A stretch of DNA of 64,000 nucleotides from Cacajao melanocephalus (taxonomy: Eukaryota > Chordata > Mammalia > Primates > Pitheciidae). The translations under genes and the position numbers were made by a program. The stretch's first letter is position 1. Every line of letters begins with the position of its first letter. The notes beneath the pieces were generated by a model that saw only the letters and a program-made list of their open reading frames with translations, did not search any database and had not been told where the DNA came from. The DNA is taken from assembly GCA_963573385.1 (NCBI GenBank), contig CAUYLG010008954.1, positions 1-64,000 on the forward strand. The letters run 5' to 3'. This document shows positions 26,554 to 39,052 of the stretch, in pieces.

Positions 26554-27426
26554 ATGCTAAAAACCCTCAATAAACTAGGTATCGATGGTACATATCACAA
26601 AATAATAAAAGCTATTTATGACAAACCCACAGTCAATATCATACTGAATGGGAAAAAACTGGAAGCATTCCCTTTGAAATCTGGCACAAGACAAGGATGC
26701 CCTCTCTCACCACTCCTATTCAATATAGTATTGGAAGTTCTAGCCAGAGCAATCAGGCAAGAAAAAGAAATAAATGGTATTCAATTAGGAAAAGAGGAAG
26801 CCAAATTGTCTCTATTTGCAGATGACATGATTGTATATTTAGAAGACCCCATCCTCTCAGCCCAAAATCTCCTGAAACTGATAAACAACTTCAGCAAAGT
26901 CTCAGGATACAAAATCAATGTGCAGAAATCACAAGCATTTCTATACACCAATAACAGACAAACAGAGTGCCAAATCAAAAGTGAACTCCCATTCACAATT
27001 GCTACAAAGAGAACAAAATACCTAGGAATACAACTAACAAAGGATGTAAAGGACCTCTTCAAGGAGAACTACAAACCACTGCTCAATGAAATAAGAGAGG
27101 ACACAAACAGATGGAACAACATCCCATGCTCATGGTTGGGAAGAATCAACATCATGAAAATGGCAATACTGTCCAAAGTAATTTATAGATTCAACGCTTC
27201 CCCATCAAGCTACCAAGGACCTTCTTCAAAGAGCTGGAAAAAACACTTCAAACTTCATATGGAACCAAAAGAGAGCCCACACAGCCAAAACAATCCTAAG
27301 CAAAAAGAACAAAGCTGGAGGCATCAAATACCTGACTTCAAACTATACTACAAGGCCAAAGTAATCAAAACAGCATGGTACTGGTACCAAAACAGACATG
27401 GTACTGGTACCAAAACAGAGACATAG
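26554..27426 (+). pseudogene. L1 ORF2 reverse transcriptase fragment
   Basis: This 290-residue open frame is the core of the L1 reverse transcriptase. It shows [12 protein letters not shown] at residues 45-56 and the catalytic FADD at residues 88-91 (26815-26826), followed by the thumb region. Intact L1 ORF2 is about 1,275 residues, so this is less than a quarter. Upstream the frame is closed by stops and frameshifts. Downstream it ends soon after a 23-bp tandem duplication (27374-27419) that shifts the frame. The enzyme normally copies L1 RNA at a nicked chromosomal target; this fragment has no endonuclease domain and should be inactive. Confidence 0.93.
27374..27419. repeat. Perfect 23-bp tandem duplication in L1
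   Basis: Two identical 23-base units, each starting catggtactggtacc, at 27374-27396 and 27397-27419. Other L1 copies have one unit. Confidence 0.95.
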
Positions 27427-28800
27427 AGCAATGCAACAGAACAGAGGCCTCAGAAGCAACACCACACATCTACAGTCATCTGATCATTGACAAACCTGAG
27501 AAAAGCAATGGGGAAAGGATTCCCTGTTTAATAAACGGTGTTGGGAAAACTAGCTAGCCATGTGCAGAAAGCAGTACTGGACCCCTTCCTGACACCTTAC
27601 ACTAAAATTAACTCCAGATGGATTAAAGATCTAAACATAAGACCTAACACCATAAAAAACCCTAGAAGAAAGCCTAGGCAAAATGATTCAGGACATAGGC
27701 ATAGGCAAGGACTTCATGGCCAAAACACCGAAAGCAATGGCAAAAAAAAGCCAAAATAGACAAACGAGATTGAATTAAACTCCAGAGCTTCTATACAGCA
27801 AAGGAAACAATCATTAGAGCAAACTGGTAGCCAAGAGAATGGGAAAAAATTTTTGCAATCTACCCATCTGACAAGAGGCTAATATCCAGAATCTACAAAG
27901 AAATACAACAGATTTACAAGAAACAAACAAAGAAACCTAGTCAAAAGTGGGCAAAGGATATGAACAGACACTTTATAAAAGAAGACATCTGTGAGGCCAA
28001 CAAACGTATGAAAAAATGCTCATCGTCACTGGTCATTAGAGAAATGCAAATCAAAACCACATTTGAGGTACCATCTCACTCCAGTTAGAATGGTGATCAT
28101 TAAAAAATCTGGGGACAACAGATGCTGGAGAGGATGTGGAGAAATAGGAACATTTTTACACTGTTGGTAGGAGTGTAAATTAGTACAACCATTGTGGAAG
28201 ACAGTGTGGCGATTCCTCAAGGACCTAGACATAGAGATACCATTTGACCCAGCAATCCCATTACAGGGTATATACCCAAAGAATTATAAATTGTTCTATA
28301 ATAAAGACACACTCACATGCATGTTCATTATAGCACTGTTTACAATAGTAAAGACCTGGAACCAACCCAAATGTCCATCATCAATAGACTGGATAAAGAA
28401 AATGTGGCACATATACACCATGGAATACTAGGCAGCCATAAAAAACTATGAGTTCATGTCCTTCATAGGGACATGGATGAATCTGGAAACCGTCATTCTC
28501 AGCAAACTGACACAAGAACAGAAAACCAAACACCGTATGTTATCACTCATAGATGGGTGTTGAACAATTAGAACACGTAGACAAAAGGAGAGGAGCATCA
28601 CACACTTTGGTCAGTGTGTGGGGGTTAGGAGAGGGACAGAGGGAGTGGAGAGGGTGGGGAGGGATAATGAGGGGAGAAATACCAGATATAAGTGATGGGG
28701 GGATGAAGGCAGCAAACCACCTTGCCATGTATGTGCCTATGCAACAATCCTGCATGATCTGCACATGTACCCCAGAACCTAAAGTACAATAAAAAAAAAA

Positions 28801-29099
28801 CTTGTGATCATAAAAATCATTTTAAATTAATATTTTATCTTTGTTTTCATTTTTGATGATTTAAAAATATTATTTTTTTATCTCATTTTTGGTCAATGAA
28901 GTTAAACGTAATTAAAGAAAGCTGTATAGCTAATAATCAATCTTTACACAGATCTCATTATTTTTTCTCACCATAAAAATTGTTTAATTGTGCCATATAA
29001 TTCAGATTTTGAAATATACAAGTCATGGAACCTCAGCAGAAGATGAAATACTAATTTTGAATTATATCTTTAGCATTGGAATTCTATTTTTAATGCATT
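28801..29099. other. AT-rich, unassigned
   Basis: AT-rich spacer between two L1s; nothing supported. Confidence 0.4.
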
Positions 29100-30590
29100 C
29101 AATAAACTAGTGATATTTCCTTGGTATCTAGCTTTACGTTATGTATTTACCAAAAGCACAGGCCACAGAGAAAATAAAAATGTTAAACTTCATCAAAATT
29201 AAATAATTTTGTGCATCAAAGACACTATCTACAGAGTGAAAGGCAACCCACGGAATGGAAGAAAACATTTGTGACTTATATATCTGATAAGGAATTGATA
29301 TACAGAATATATAAAGAATTCCTACAATTCAAGAGCAAAAACCCAAATACTCTGTTAAAAAAAAAAAAAGAAGGATTTTAAAAGACATTTCTTCAAATAA
29401 GTTATTCAAGTGGCCAATAGCATATGAAAAGTTTACATCACTAGTCTTTAGGAAAATGCAAATCAAAACCACAGCCAGACACAACCTCAAACCCATTAGG
29501 ATGGCTATGACATATTTAAAAAAAAAATAAAATAATAAATAGCAAGCCTTGGCGAACATATGGAGAAAACAGAACCTTTGAACATTGCTAGTGGAAACAT
29601 AAAAGGATGTAGCCATTGGAAAATATATCGATTCTTCAAATAATTAAATGTAAAATTACCATATGACCCAGCAATTTCAATTCTGAATGTATGCCCCAAA
29701 GAAGTGACCACATTCTTTGATACCCCTTAAACAGATATTTGTACATTCGTGTTTATAGCAACATTATTCACAATGGCCAAAGTGGAAGCAATTCATGTCT
29801 TTTGACAAATGGAAAAAAAAAAATATATATATATATATATCAGTCTTAAAAGTAAGAAAATTTTGATAAACGCTGTCAAATAGATGAAATGCTAGGACAT
29901 TATGTTAAATGGTATAAATCAGCCACAAAAGAACAAATATTATGGCCAGGTATGGTGGCTCAGGCCTGTAATCCCAGCACTTTGGGAGGCCGACGTGGGT
30001 GCATCACAAGTTCATGAGATCAAGATCATCATGGCCAACATGGTGAAACCTTGTCTCTAATAAAATACAAAAATAGAAAAACAATTAGCACGGCGTGGTG
30101 GCTAAATTTGCAGTGGCGCAATCTCGGCTCACTGCAACCTTCGTCGCCACCCGGGGTCAAGCAATTCAGGGGAATTGCTTGACCCCAGGTGGCAGCAAAG
30201 GGGGAATCCCTTGAACCCGGGTGGCGGTGAAGGTTGCAGTGAGCTGAGATCATGCCACAGCACTCCAGCTTGGCGACAGAGCAAGACTGAAAAAAAAAAA
30301 AAAAAACCGAACAAATGTTATACAATGCCGTTTATATCAGGTTTCTGGGGTAGGGAAATTCAGACACAGAAAGACGGGTGGTTTCCAGGGGCTGGGAAGA
30401 GGAGAATGAAGTGTAGACATTTAATGAGCATAGAATTTCACTTCAGAAAAATGAAAAATTTTGGGAGATAGATGGCGGTGATCACTGCACAACAATGTAA
30501 ATGTATTTAATGCCAACGTACTGTCCACATAAAAATAGCTAAAGTGGTAAATGTTATGTTTTGTATATTTACCACAAATTTTTAAAAAAC
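29100..30590 (+). mobile_element. L1M-type (MB/MC-like) ORF2 end and 3'UTR, sense, split by an Alu
   Basis: aaaattaaataattttgtgc, catatgacccagcaatttca, ttcacaatggccaaagtgga and, after the Alu, gtggtttccaggggctggga and tgtttaatgag-like 3'UTR text follow the L1M 3' order. It ends near accacaaatttttaaaaa. Confidence 0.85.
29944..30308 (+). mobile_element. Alu, sense, with internal fold-back inverted duplication
   Basis: Left arm is normal from ggccaggtatggtggctc. At 30109-30167 a segment of right-arm sequence is present in the opposite orientation, followed by a partial second copy (30172-30200) and then the normal right arm to the A tail. Target duplications gaacaaatattat (29931-29943) and gaacaaatgttat (30309-30321) show one insertion that later rearranged. 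Confidence 0.93.
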
Positions 30591-30699
30591 CTTACTAAAT
30601 ATTGTTGGAAAAAAGTACTCTTAAAAAAATGGAGGAATATACAAGTATTTGTATCAGTAGACTCAAAATTGTAAAGATCCATTTTTTTGTTTGTTAATC

Positions 30700-31915
30700 T
30701 ATAGCTTCATAGCAGTACCAATACAAGTCCAAAGATATTACTTTGTGTAAATTAATAACCTGAATCTGAAAGTCATCGATATAGATAGAATGCTAAGATA
30801 AACCAGAGAAATCTTAAACAACAAAGTCAAGGTTTACATTAGCTGATAATATGGCTATTATGATGTTTTAGCAATTAAAACAATGTTTTGCTGGGACAAG
30901 GGTTGATAAACCAATGAAACATACAGAATATGAACACAAACATATATACAAATACATACAGAAAAAAATGAATATTTAGCCATATCTCACAATATACATA
31001 AAGATCAATCCTAGACATATTCTGATCTAAATTTGAGGTTGGAAAAAACAATAAACAAAACTTTTAAGTTTTGATATAGAAACAGTTATAGACTATTAGT
31101 TACAGTATAACTACAGGCCATATCTATACTCTTGTGGTAGGTAAATATTAATAGAACATAAAAATAATATAAAGGCAAAATGTGATATATTGAGCTACAC
31201 TTAAAATATTGTATTAAGAACTTATTAGAAAAGTGAAAATGCAAGTCATAGAGTAGAAAATTATTGATAACATGTGTTTGACAAAAGAAAAAATATGTCA
31301 AATTTATAAATCAACTAGAAAAAAGACAAATGTTAATAGAAAAACAAATGAAAGGCATAAATTGTTCACAAACAATCTGTGGATGTTCAAAATGACTAGC
31401 AAATATTTAAATAATGTCAGCTTAATTATCAGAAAAAGATAATCTGAAAGAGAGTGCTCTATGATTATACCAACATCAGAATGAGTAAAATTAAAAGGAA
31501 GAATACTAAGTTATAGTCATTGTGTAGAGTAACTTGAGTTATTATGTAATGCTGTCGGGTGAAAATATGTACATCTACTTTGTAACACTCCTTTATACTG
31601 TCTACTAAAACTGAATGCACACTAAACTTCTAACCCAGCAACTCCATTCCTGGGACGATACTCAACAGAAATTCAGGTATCTATTCTCCGAGTTACATTG
31701 TACTAGAATGTCCATAATAAAATTATTCATAATATAGCAAAACTCTGAGATCCTCATCCCCATTATTAGGACAAAGAGAAATAAATTTTAGGGTATTTGT
31801 ATAATTAAATACTCTGCAGAATAAAATAAATTACTTAATGCTACACAACTTGGAATGTACTCTCAAACATGATATTAAAGGAAAGAAGCCATGCAGAAAA
31901 TATATATATATAAAC
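30700..31915 (+). mobile_element. Decayed L1M (ME-like) ORF2 end, sense
   Basis: ctaacccagcaactccattc, gaaattcaggtatctattct and aggaaagaagccatgcagaa follow old L1M ORF2/3' order. Heavily diverged; the left edge is a guess. Confidence 0.6.
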
Positions 31916-31934
31916 CAACAAAAATAGCCTTCAG

Positions 31935-32395
31935 AAATTGTTGTGACTAGACAACCTAAAAATTGGAGAAAATATTTTTGCAAACTTTTCATCTAAGAGA
32001 GGACTCATATTGAGAATTTATAAGAAATTCAAACAACAACAAAATAATGTCATTAAAAATAGGTAAAGGTCATGAATAGTCATTTTTTCAAAAGAAGACA
32101 TGCATATGGCCATAGATATATGAAAACATGCTCAGTATCACTAATCATTAGAAAATGGAAATTAAAACCACAATGAGATACCATCTTATAACATTCAGGA
32201 TGACTATTATTAAAAAGGCAAAAATATTGATAAGGATATAAAGAAAAGTCTTACATTGTTGGTGGAAACGTAAATTATTAAAACCTTTATGGGGAAAACA
32301 ATATTGAGTTTTATCAAAGAACAATCCTACATTTTACCCAAAGGAAAGGAAATTAATGTATCAAAACTACCTTCACTTGTATGTTTATTGCAACA
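31935..32395 (+). mobile_element. L1 ORF2 C-terminal fragment, sense
   Basis: tttgcaaacttttcatctaa, tcaaaagaagacatgcatat, catgctcagtatcactaatc and ccacaatgagataccatctt are L1 ORF2 landmarks in order. It stops before the 3'UTR. Confidence 0.75.
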
Positions 32396-33934
32396 TAAAT
32401 AAAAAATAAAAATAAATCCACACACACAAAAAAATGAATCTGCTATTGTGATTCTGTTTTTGGAGTTATCAAGTAAGATGAGACAGCTTCTGAAGTCCAA
32501 GAATGCCTTCTTACTTGATCTCTTGGTTATCACAGAGTTATCTTTTATTCATAAATTTTACCTTTCTGTGTGCTAAGCTGCTTAATCATAAAAAACTAAG
32601 TATTTAAATAACCATCAGGAAGAAAAGTTAGAAAAGGTGATATCAAAAACTGTGTACTTTAGTGTTTTTTTTTTAAATTATATGAAAGTAATAAAAATGG
32701 CCACTGCACAGATAGCAATAGGATATTTAGAAAGATTATCATTTTATGGTCATATATAATTTAGTTCATACTAAATGTGAGACCTGCTTATATGCAAATA
32801 TATATCTCAAAAACCTTACTTGAATTTTAGTTTCCTAAAATGAAAATAATTTACATGTTAAATGATGTGTGTGTGTTTATGTGTGTTTGTGTCTCTGTTT
32901 GATATTCATTGCTTAAGTAGGGATAGTTTTTGAATTTGAACTACAAGAATTTGCACTTAAACCACAAGTATTTCATATTTCTCATAACAGTGAAAAATAA
33001 TAAGAACTTTTAAAAAGAGAAAAAAGAAAAGCATTTTAAAAAAGTTTCTCTAGAAGAAATGTGGCTTAAGCAGCAATTTGAGCTAATGTTATTTTTTCTT
33101 TCTCATAGTCATAAAAGAAATTTAAAAGCAGGTCATGGCATTTTCAAAAATCCTACAAAACGGCCTTGTATACTGGGCTTATCCTTTATTCAACTAGCTG
33201 GTCTCATATACATGGTGTTCAAAATGTAGATTCTTGATCATGAGAAGTATAGATAAAAATATATGTGTTAGAATCTTTCGTTTTAATAAATTTGTTTAAA
33301 ATATGTTTAAAAGATAGCTGTGTGTTCTATTTTATGTTAGAATAAAATAATGGAATATTATATGGCTTCCTATTTGTAGAAGCAATTTAAAGATTCACTG
33401 AAATTGGTGGGCTTCATATGCCTAGAAATAAAAAGGAAATTATGAACATAAAAAACAAAATAAATATAGTATATATATTTTTCAGATTAGATAACCATAC
33501 TATCCTACTGGATGACATGGTGATAATATGGCCTTGTTCCTTTTAAAAGGTTAAGGAAGAAAGAATTATCATTAACTGATCTCTCTCTCTCACTCTCTCT
33601 CTCTCTCTCTCTCTCTCTTACTATAATGTATTGGTTGGTTGAGATCTACCTTAGGGTCACTAACATACATGACAATGACAAAGCAGAACTCATTATTTAG
33701 TTTAAAAATTATTAAAATATTTATTACAAAACAATTATATATGAGCTAGATTTGGGATAGGATGTGTTGGGGAAAATGCCTAAGGTATTTTTTAAAGCTT
33801 TTGTATAATAAGTGGATTTTATGAAAAATCGAAATATATGGAGAAAATAAAAATGTGTACTGGATAAAAAACATTTTAATATTTCTGAACAGTAGAATTT
33901 AATTGTGAAAACATCTTTGAAGCCATCAATAGGA
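32396..33934. other. AT-rich, mostly unassigned
   Basis: Low-GC sequence with a short GT-rich stretch near 32864-32895 and a CT repeat at 33577-33618. No ORF of note. Confidence 0.4.
33577..33618. repeat. (CT)n microsatellite
   Basis: Near-pure CT run with one CA interruption. Confidence 0.95.
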
Positions 33935-35970
33935 AAAAACAGACTTTAAACCAACAAAGTTTTAAAAAAGAAAAAGAAGATCATTACATAATGGTAAAGG
34001 GTTCAATTAATTAAGAAGAAATAACTATCCTAAATATATATGCACCTAACACAGGAGCACCTAGATTCATAAAGCAAGTTCTTAGAGACCTACAAAAATT
34101 TAGATTCCCACAGAACAATAGTGAGAGACTTTCATACTCCTCTGACAGTATTAGATCATCAAGACATAAAATTAACAAATATATTCAGGACGTGATCTTA
34201 GCTCTGAATCAAGTCGACCTGACAGATTTCTAAAGAATTATTCAACCAAAATTAGGAGAATATACCTTCTTCTCATTGCCACGTGGCACTAACTCTAAAA
34301 TTGATCACATAATAGGAAGTGCAAACGCCAAATGGAAAAGAACCAAAATAATAGCAGTCTCTCACACTATAGCACAAACTAATTAGAATTCAAAGTTAAG
34401 AAGTCCACTCAAAACCATATAACTACATGGACATCCAACAACCTGCTCCTGAATGACTCATGGGTAAATTAAGGCAAAAACTGAGACATTCTTTGAAACT
34501 AATGAGAACAAAGGGATACCATACCAGAGTCTCTGGGATACTGCTAAAGCAGTGTTAAGACGGAAATTTGTAACACTAAATTCCCACTTCAAAAGCTAGA
34601 AAGATCTCAAGTTAACAACCTAACATCTCGACTAAAGGAACTAGAGAACCAAAAGCAAACAAATCCCAAAGCTAACAGAAGACAAGAATAACTAAGATCA
34701 GAGCCAAGCTGAAGGAAATAGAGACAGGGAAAACTCTTCAAAAAAACAATGAATCCAGGAGCTGATTTTTTTGGAAAAAAATTAATAAAATAGATAAACT
34801 GCTAGCTAGGTTAATAAAAAAGAAAAGAGAGAAAACTCAAATAAACACAATCAGAAATGAAAAGGAGGATATCACCAATGAACCACAGAAATATAAACAA
34901 CCATCAGAAAATACAATAAACACCTCTATATACATAAACTAGAAAATCTAGGAGAAAGGGACAATTTTCTGGACAAATACACCCTCCAAAGACCAACCCA
35001 GGGAGAAATTGAATCCGTAAATACACCAATAACATGTTCTAAACGTGAGGCAGTAATAAATAGCCTACCAACCATAAACAGCCCAGGACCAGATGGATTT
35101 ACAGCTGAAGTTTACCAAAGGCACAAAGAAGACCTGGTACAATTTCTTCTGAAACTATTCCAAAGAATGGAAGAGAAGACTCATTCAAGGGAATGTCTCC
35201 AAAAGGCCACAATCAGTCTGATAAAAAAAACATGGCAAAGATGCAACAAAAAAAAAGAAAACTTCAGGCCAATATTCCTGATGAACATCAATGCAAAATC
35301 CTCAATGAAATGCTGGCAAACTAAATCCAGCAGCATATTAAAAAGCTTATCCACTACAATTAAGTTGGCTGTATTCTCAAAATGCAAGGTTAATTCAATA
35401 TATGCAAATCAGTGCATGTTATCTAATAAACAGTACTAAAGACACAAACACACACAAAAAACAACTTCATGATTATCTCAATAGATGCAGAAGAAACCTT
35501 TGCTAAAATTCAACATCCCTTCATGTTTAAAATTCTCAATAAACTAGGTATTGAAGGACATAATTCGAAATAATAAGAGCCGTATATCACAAACCCACAG
35601 CCAATATTTGACTGAATAAGCAAAAGCTGGAAGCATTCCCCTTGAAAACTGGTGCAGACAAGGATGCCATCTGTCACCACTCCTATTCAACATAGTATTA
35701 GAAGTACTAGGCAGAGCAACTAAGCAAGAGAAACAAATAAAAGATATTGAAATAGAAATAGAGGAAGTCAAATTATCTTAGTTTGAAGATGACATAATCC
35801 TGTATCTAGAAACCCCATCATCTCAATCCAAAATCTTCTTAATCAGATAAGCAACTTCAACAAAGTCTCAGGATGTAAAATCAAAATGAAAAAATCGCTA
35901 CTATTTTTATAAACCAACAACAGGCAAGCAGAGAGCCAAATCATAAACTTCCATTCAAAACTGCTACACT
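33935..35970 (+). mobile_element. L1M/L1P ORF2 remnant, sense, lacking its 3' end
   Basis: It starts at actttaaaccaacaaagttt in the endonuclease region, passes aaatatatatgcacctaaca, gtctctgggatactgctaaa and ccaggaccagatggatttac, and stops at ccattcaaaactgctacac in the reverse-transcriptase region. ORF2 is wrecked by stops. Unlike normal 5'-truncated copies it has no 3'UTR or tail. Confidence 0.88.
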
Positions 35971-37035
35971 TAGAGAGCTATTATAATTTTAAACCTCTAT
36001 GTCATTGCTTTTAATATTTGAAAAAGAATTATCATTAGAACAAATACAGAATTTTCTGGTAGTAGGTAAACAAATTCTGTGAAATAAATAGCACAGATTT
36101 ATAAATTGTGTATAGCTTTATTTTATTAATATGAACAGTTAATATGTCAACAGACCAAAAAGACATATGCAATATTTGTTGAATTTAGTCATTTGAAATT
36201 TTTCAGATGTACAGTTTTTCAAAACCATAGCTTTAATCATATTTGTCTATATTGGTAGAATAAAAGTATGTTTCTCAAAATGTAAGTCAAAAATCAATTT
36301 TAATAGTTTAATAGTTTTACTTATGACTTTAAATTTCTTAGACACATGGACATTTTTTAGGCATATATTGGCCTCAGTTTGTGCTTCTGCACAGCCCAAA
36401 CAATATTAGAGATACATCTGACTAATGTTTATGCTATTAGTAGATTCTGAACAATTTAATGGGTATCTGCTTATCTGTGACTCCAAATGGAAATATATAG
36501 TGCTTCTTGATATCTTTTTGGGGGAGAAAAAAAGTTATAAGGAATATAGATCAATACAGGGATAAAAATAAATAAAAGCAAACAGAATTGTAGTACTGAA
36601 GACAGAAATATAAAAAACAGGACAGAAGAATATGTCAAGCAAAACAAGAGAGTAAAGCTCATCATTCCATTCAGAACCCATTTGGAGTTTTCAGACAATG
36701 CAGTGGTGGCATATAAAAATTGAGTGTTTGCTATAGATAAATGCAGTTGCTCAAGGCGACATTATTTCTAAGGCTAGAGCTCAGATTCAAACTGTAGTTT
36801 GCCTGGCTACAAACTTTACTCTTTCCATTACATTCCTTTTTAAGACCCAATTAATTGCTGTCATAGAGAAACTGTTTAGTCACAGCGTATTTCTCAATTT
36901 ATTCCATTAAACAATTTTGCCTTTTCTAAAGTTGTAAGTTAAAGACAATATTTTAAATCCACGAATAAGGAGACATTTTTATTTGTGCTAAGTAAGTTAG
37001 ATTAAACCATAATTCTATACTTTTCATCAGAGTTA
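35971..37035. other. AT-rich, unassigned
   Basis: About 1 kb of low-GC sequence with no recognised repeat or ORF of note. Confidence 0.4.
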
Positions 37036-37073
37036 TTAGATTAGTGCAAAGGAAATTATTTTTGCAATGAATT
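37036..37073 (+). mobile_element. Possible half MADE1 (mariner-type miniature element)
   Basis: ttagattagtgcaaaggaaa followed by ttatttttgcaatga resembles the first half of the 80-bp palindromic MADE1 element; the second half is not recognisable. Confidence 0.5.
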
Positions 37074-38305
37074 AACAGTTAATACTGTAATTAAGAATCT
37101 GGTAAAAATGATTGCAAGAAAAATTTCTGATGTAGGTTTTTAAAAAATTAATAAAGAAGTGTTATAAATATTACCCATGATAACTTTTAGGTAAGTAAAA
37201 CCTATATTCTCACTTTTGCAAAAATTCTAGTAATGTGATTATTTTTAAATAGCAATCAATTAGTATTTAAATAAAGTGATATTTATTCTAAATATTAGCA
37301 AAGATTATAGAAAAAATATTGATATCCTTGGCCTTTGGATCAATAAAAATAACAATAGCATTATATATCTCAGTATATTTCTCTTTTAGATCAATAACAT
37401 AAAAATAGTTTTATTTGTTTGCTCCTGATAAAATTCTAAATATCACTGTGTGTTTCCAAATTATTGCAAAGTAAGACACTTTGATACTCTTTATTATTTT
37501 TTATCTTCTGGGAAGATTTCTTTGTTATAAATCTCTCAAAGACTTTCACCTACCTTGCTGAAGCACATTTCATTGTTCATAATAACCTATTTCTGCTGCT
37601 AGAAGGCAAAAGCCTATACTATGTAAGACGTAAAATATAAATAAATAACTGGAATAACATAGAGCATTATGTAATCACATGAACTTTAACTGGGTTAAGG
37701 AGACTTCAATAAAATAGGTTTTCTGCAAACAGCTTTTTTTTCATATTCAGTATACAAATTTTTATTTGAAAGGTCTTACCCCAAAACAGATGCTTTTTAG
37801 AAAAATAAAATTTATAGAAAGCTCATAGGTTTATTGAGAAGAAACAAACCACATGACTAATATTTGCAGGAAAATTATAAAATTTTAATATACTACTTTG
37901 AAGTATAACTGATTTAAAAATAACATTTCTAAGGGCCATACTTAGAATTTTTTTAGGATGACTAATCATGTACATAAACATAGTAATAAATCTAATTTAC
38001 TAAATTAAAATCTTACACTTTTGAAAACATAGTCTAAATGTTATGTAAATCTGACCATGATAAGCCTATCGTTTCCTGTTTCATTTGATTTACTCAATTA
38101 ACTATACAAATTATTATTTTAATGTGTGTTTTCATTCAGAAAACACATGTAAGGTATTATTTACAACATTCCATGGGAAGATTATGTTTCTGATAATACT
38201 AATCAGAGAATTAAAGTTTAAACAAGTTAACAACACTTGTCATAATTAACAAATGATATTAGGGATGTAAGTATGTCAGAACCTGTGTTTTAAAAATAAG
38301 TAATA
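37074..38305. other. AT-rich, unassigned
   Basis: Low-GC desert-like sequence, no feature supported. Confidence 0.4.
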
Positions 38306-38383
38306 TTATGTTGATGCAAAATAATTGCAATGTTTGCCATAAAAAGTAATAGCAAAACCCGCAGTACTTTTGTACCAACCTAA
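38306..38383. mobile_element. MADE1 miniature mariner element, hairpin-forming
   Basis: The left inverted repeat ttatgttgatgcaaaataat and the right one cttttgtaccaacctaa pair with mismatches to form a 78-bp near-palindrome, the expected MADE1 size. The left TA target dinucleotide is present at 38304-38305. MADE1 copies are the known source of the miR-548 family; this copy has diverged arms, so a functional miRNA is only a possibility. Confidence 0.88.
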
Positions 38384-38786
38384 GAGTGCTTCCTGATTCA
38401 GTTTATAACAACAACAAAACAGAAATTGGGATTACTATTACTGAACTCAAATTCTGGATTCATCTCTTAAAAACCAGGTAGCATACAAAACTTCTTTACA
38501 TGTTGACTTCCTCATCTGCAAAGGAGGGAAAGAGTGTTTCTCATATGGGGTTGTTTTTATAATTAAAAGGAATAGAACATTACTGTTATTTTACTTTACA
38601 TACATTTACACTAATTGTTACCACAACATGATGCAAAGTCAGCATTGTCATTTCTATTAGGATGTTTCAAATCAGAAAGTATAACTAATTTGGCCAAGGT
38701 GCGACAGTTAAATATTTACACCATTAATTTCAAGCTTGCTATGATTTCACTGTTTAATATTTGTCTTAAATAACTTAACGTCTTCT
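38384..38786. other. No recognised feature
   Basis: AT-rich, with no repeat I can name. Confidence 0.4.
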
Positions 38787-39052
38787 TGTATTCCCAGCAT
38801 TTTAGGAGCCTGAAGTGAGTGGATACCTTCAGCCCAGGAGTTTGATACCAGCCTCAGCAACATGGTTAAACTCTGTCTCCACCAAAAAAAAAAAAAAAAA
38901 AAAAAAAAAACAAAAAACAGGTCAGGTGTGGTGGCACGTGCCTATGGTCCTGGCTACTGTGGAGGCTGAGGTGGAAGAATCACTTGAGCACAGGAGGTGG
39001 AGATTGCAATAAACGAAGACTGCACCACCGCACTTCAGTCTGAAAACAGGAA
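38787..39052 (+). mobile_element. Old Alu, sense, 5'-truncated, expanded central A tract, no tail
   Basis: It begins at tgtattcccagcatttta, has a central A run of about 26 bases at 38884-38910 instead of the usual short linker, and ends at cttcagtctgaaaacagg without a poly-A tail. Confidence 0.88.

Larger units (their letters stand above)
25376..28800 (+). mobile_element. Long sense L1 (L1P/late L1M type), 5'-truncated, with poly-A tail
   Basis: It starts inside the ORF2 endonuclease region (ggtgggagattttaacactc) and runs through reverse transcriptase, the ORF2 C-terminal part and a 3'UTR (agagggtggggagggataat, ctgcacatgtaccccagaac) to a polyadenylation motif and A tail at 28786-28800. Near 25500 it jumps by several hundred bases from the endonuclease region to gtagaaataaagatgttctt. 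The reading frame is broken many times, so it cannot move on its own. Confidence 0.95.
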
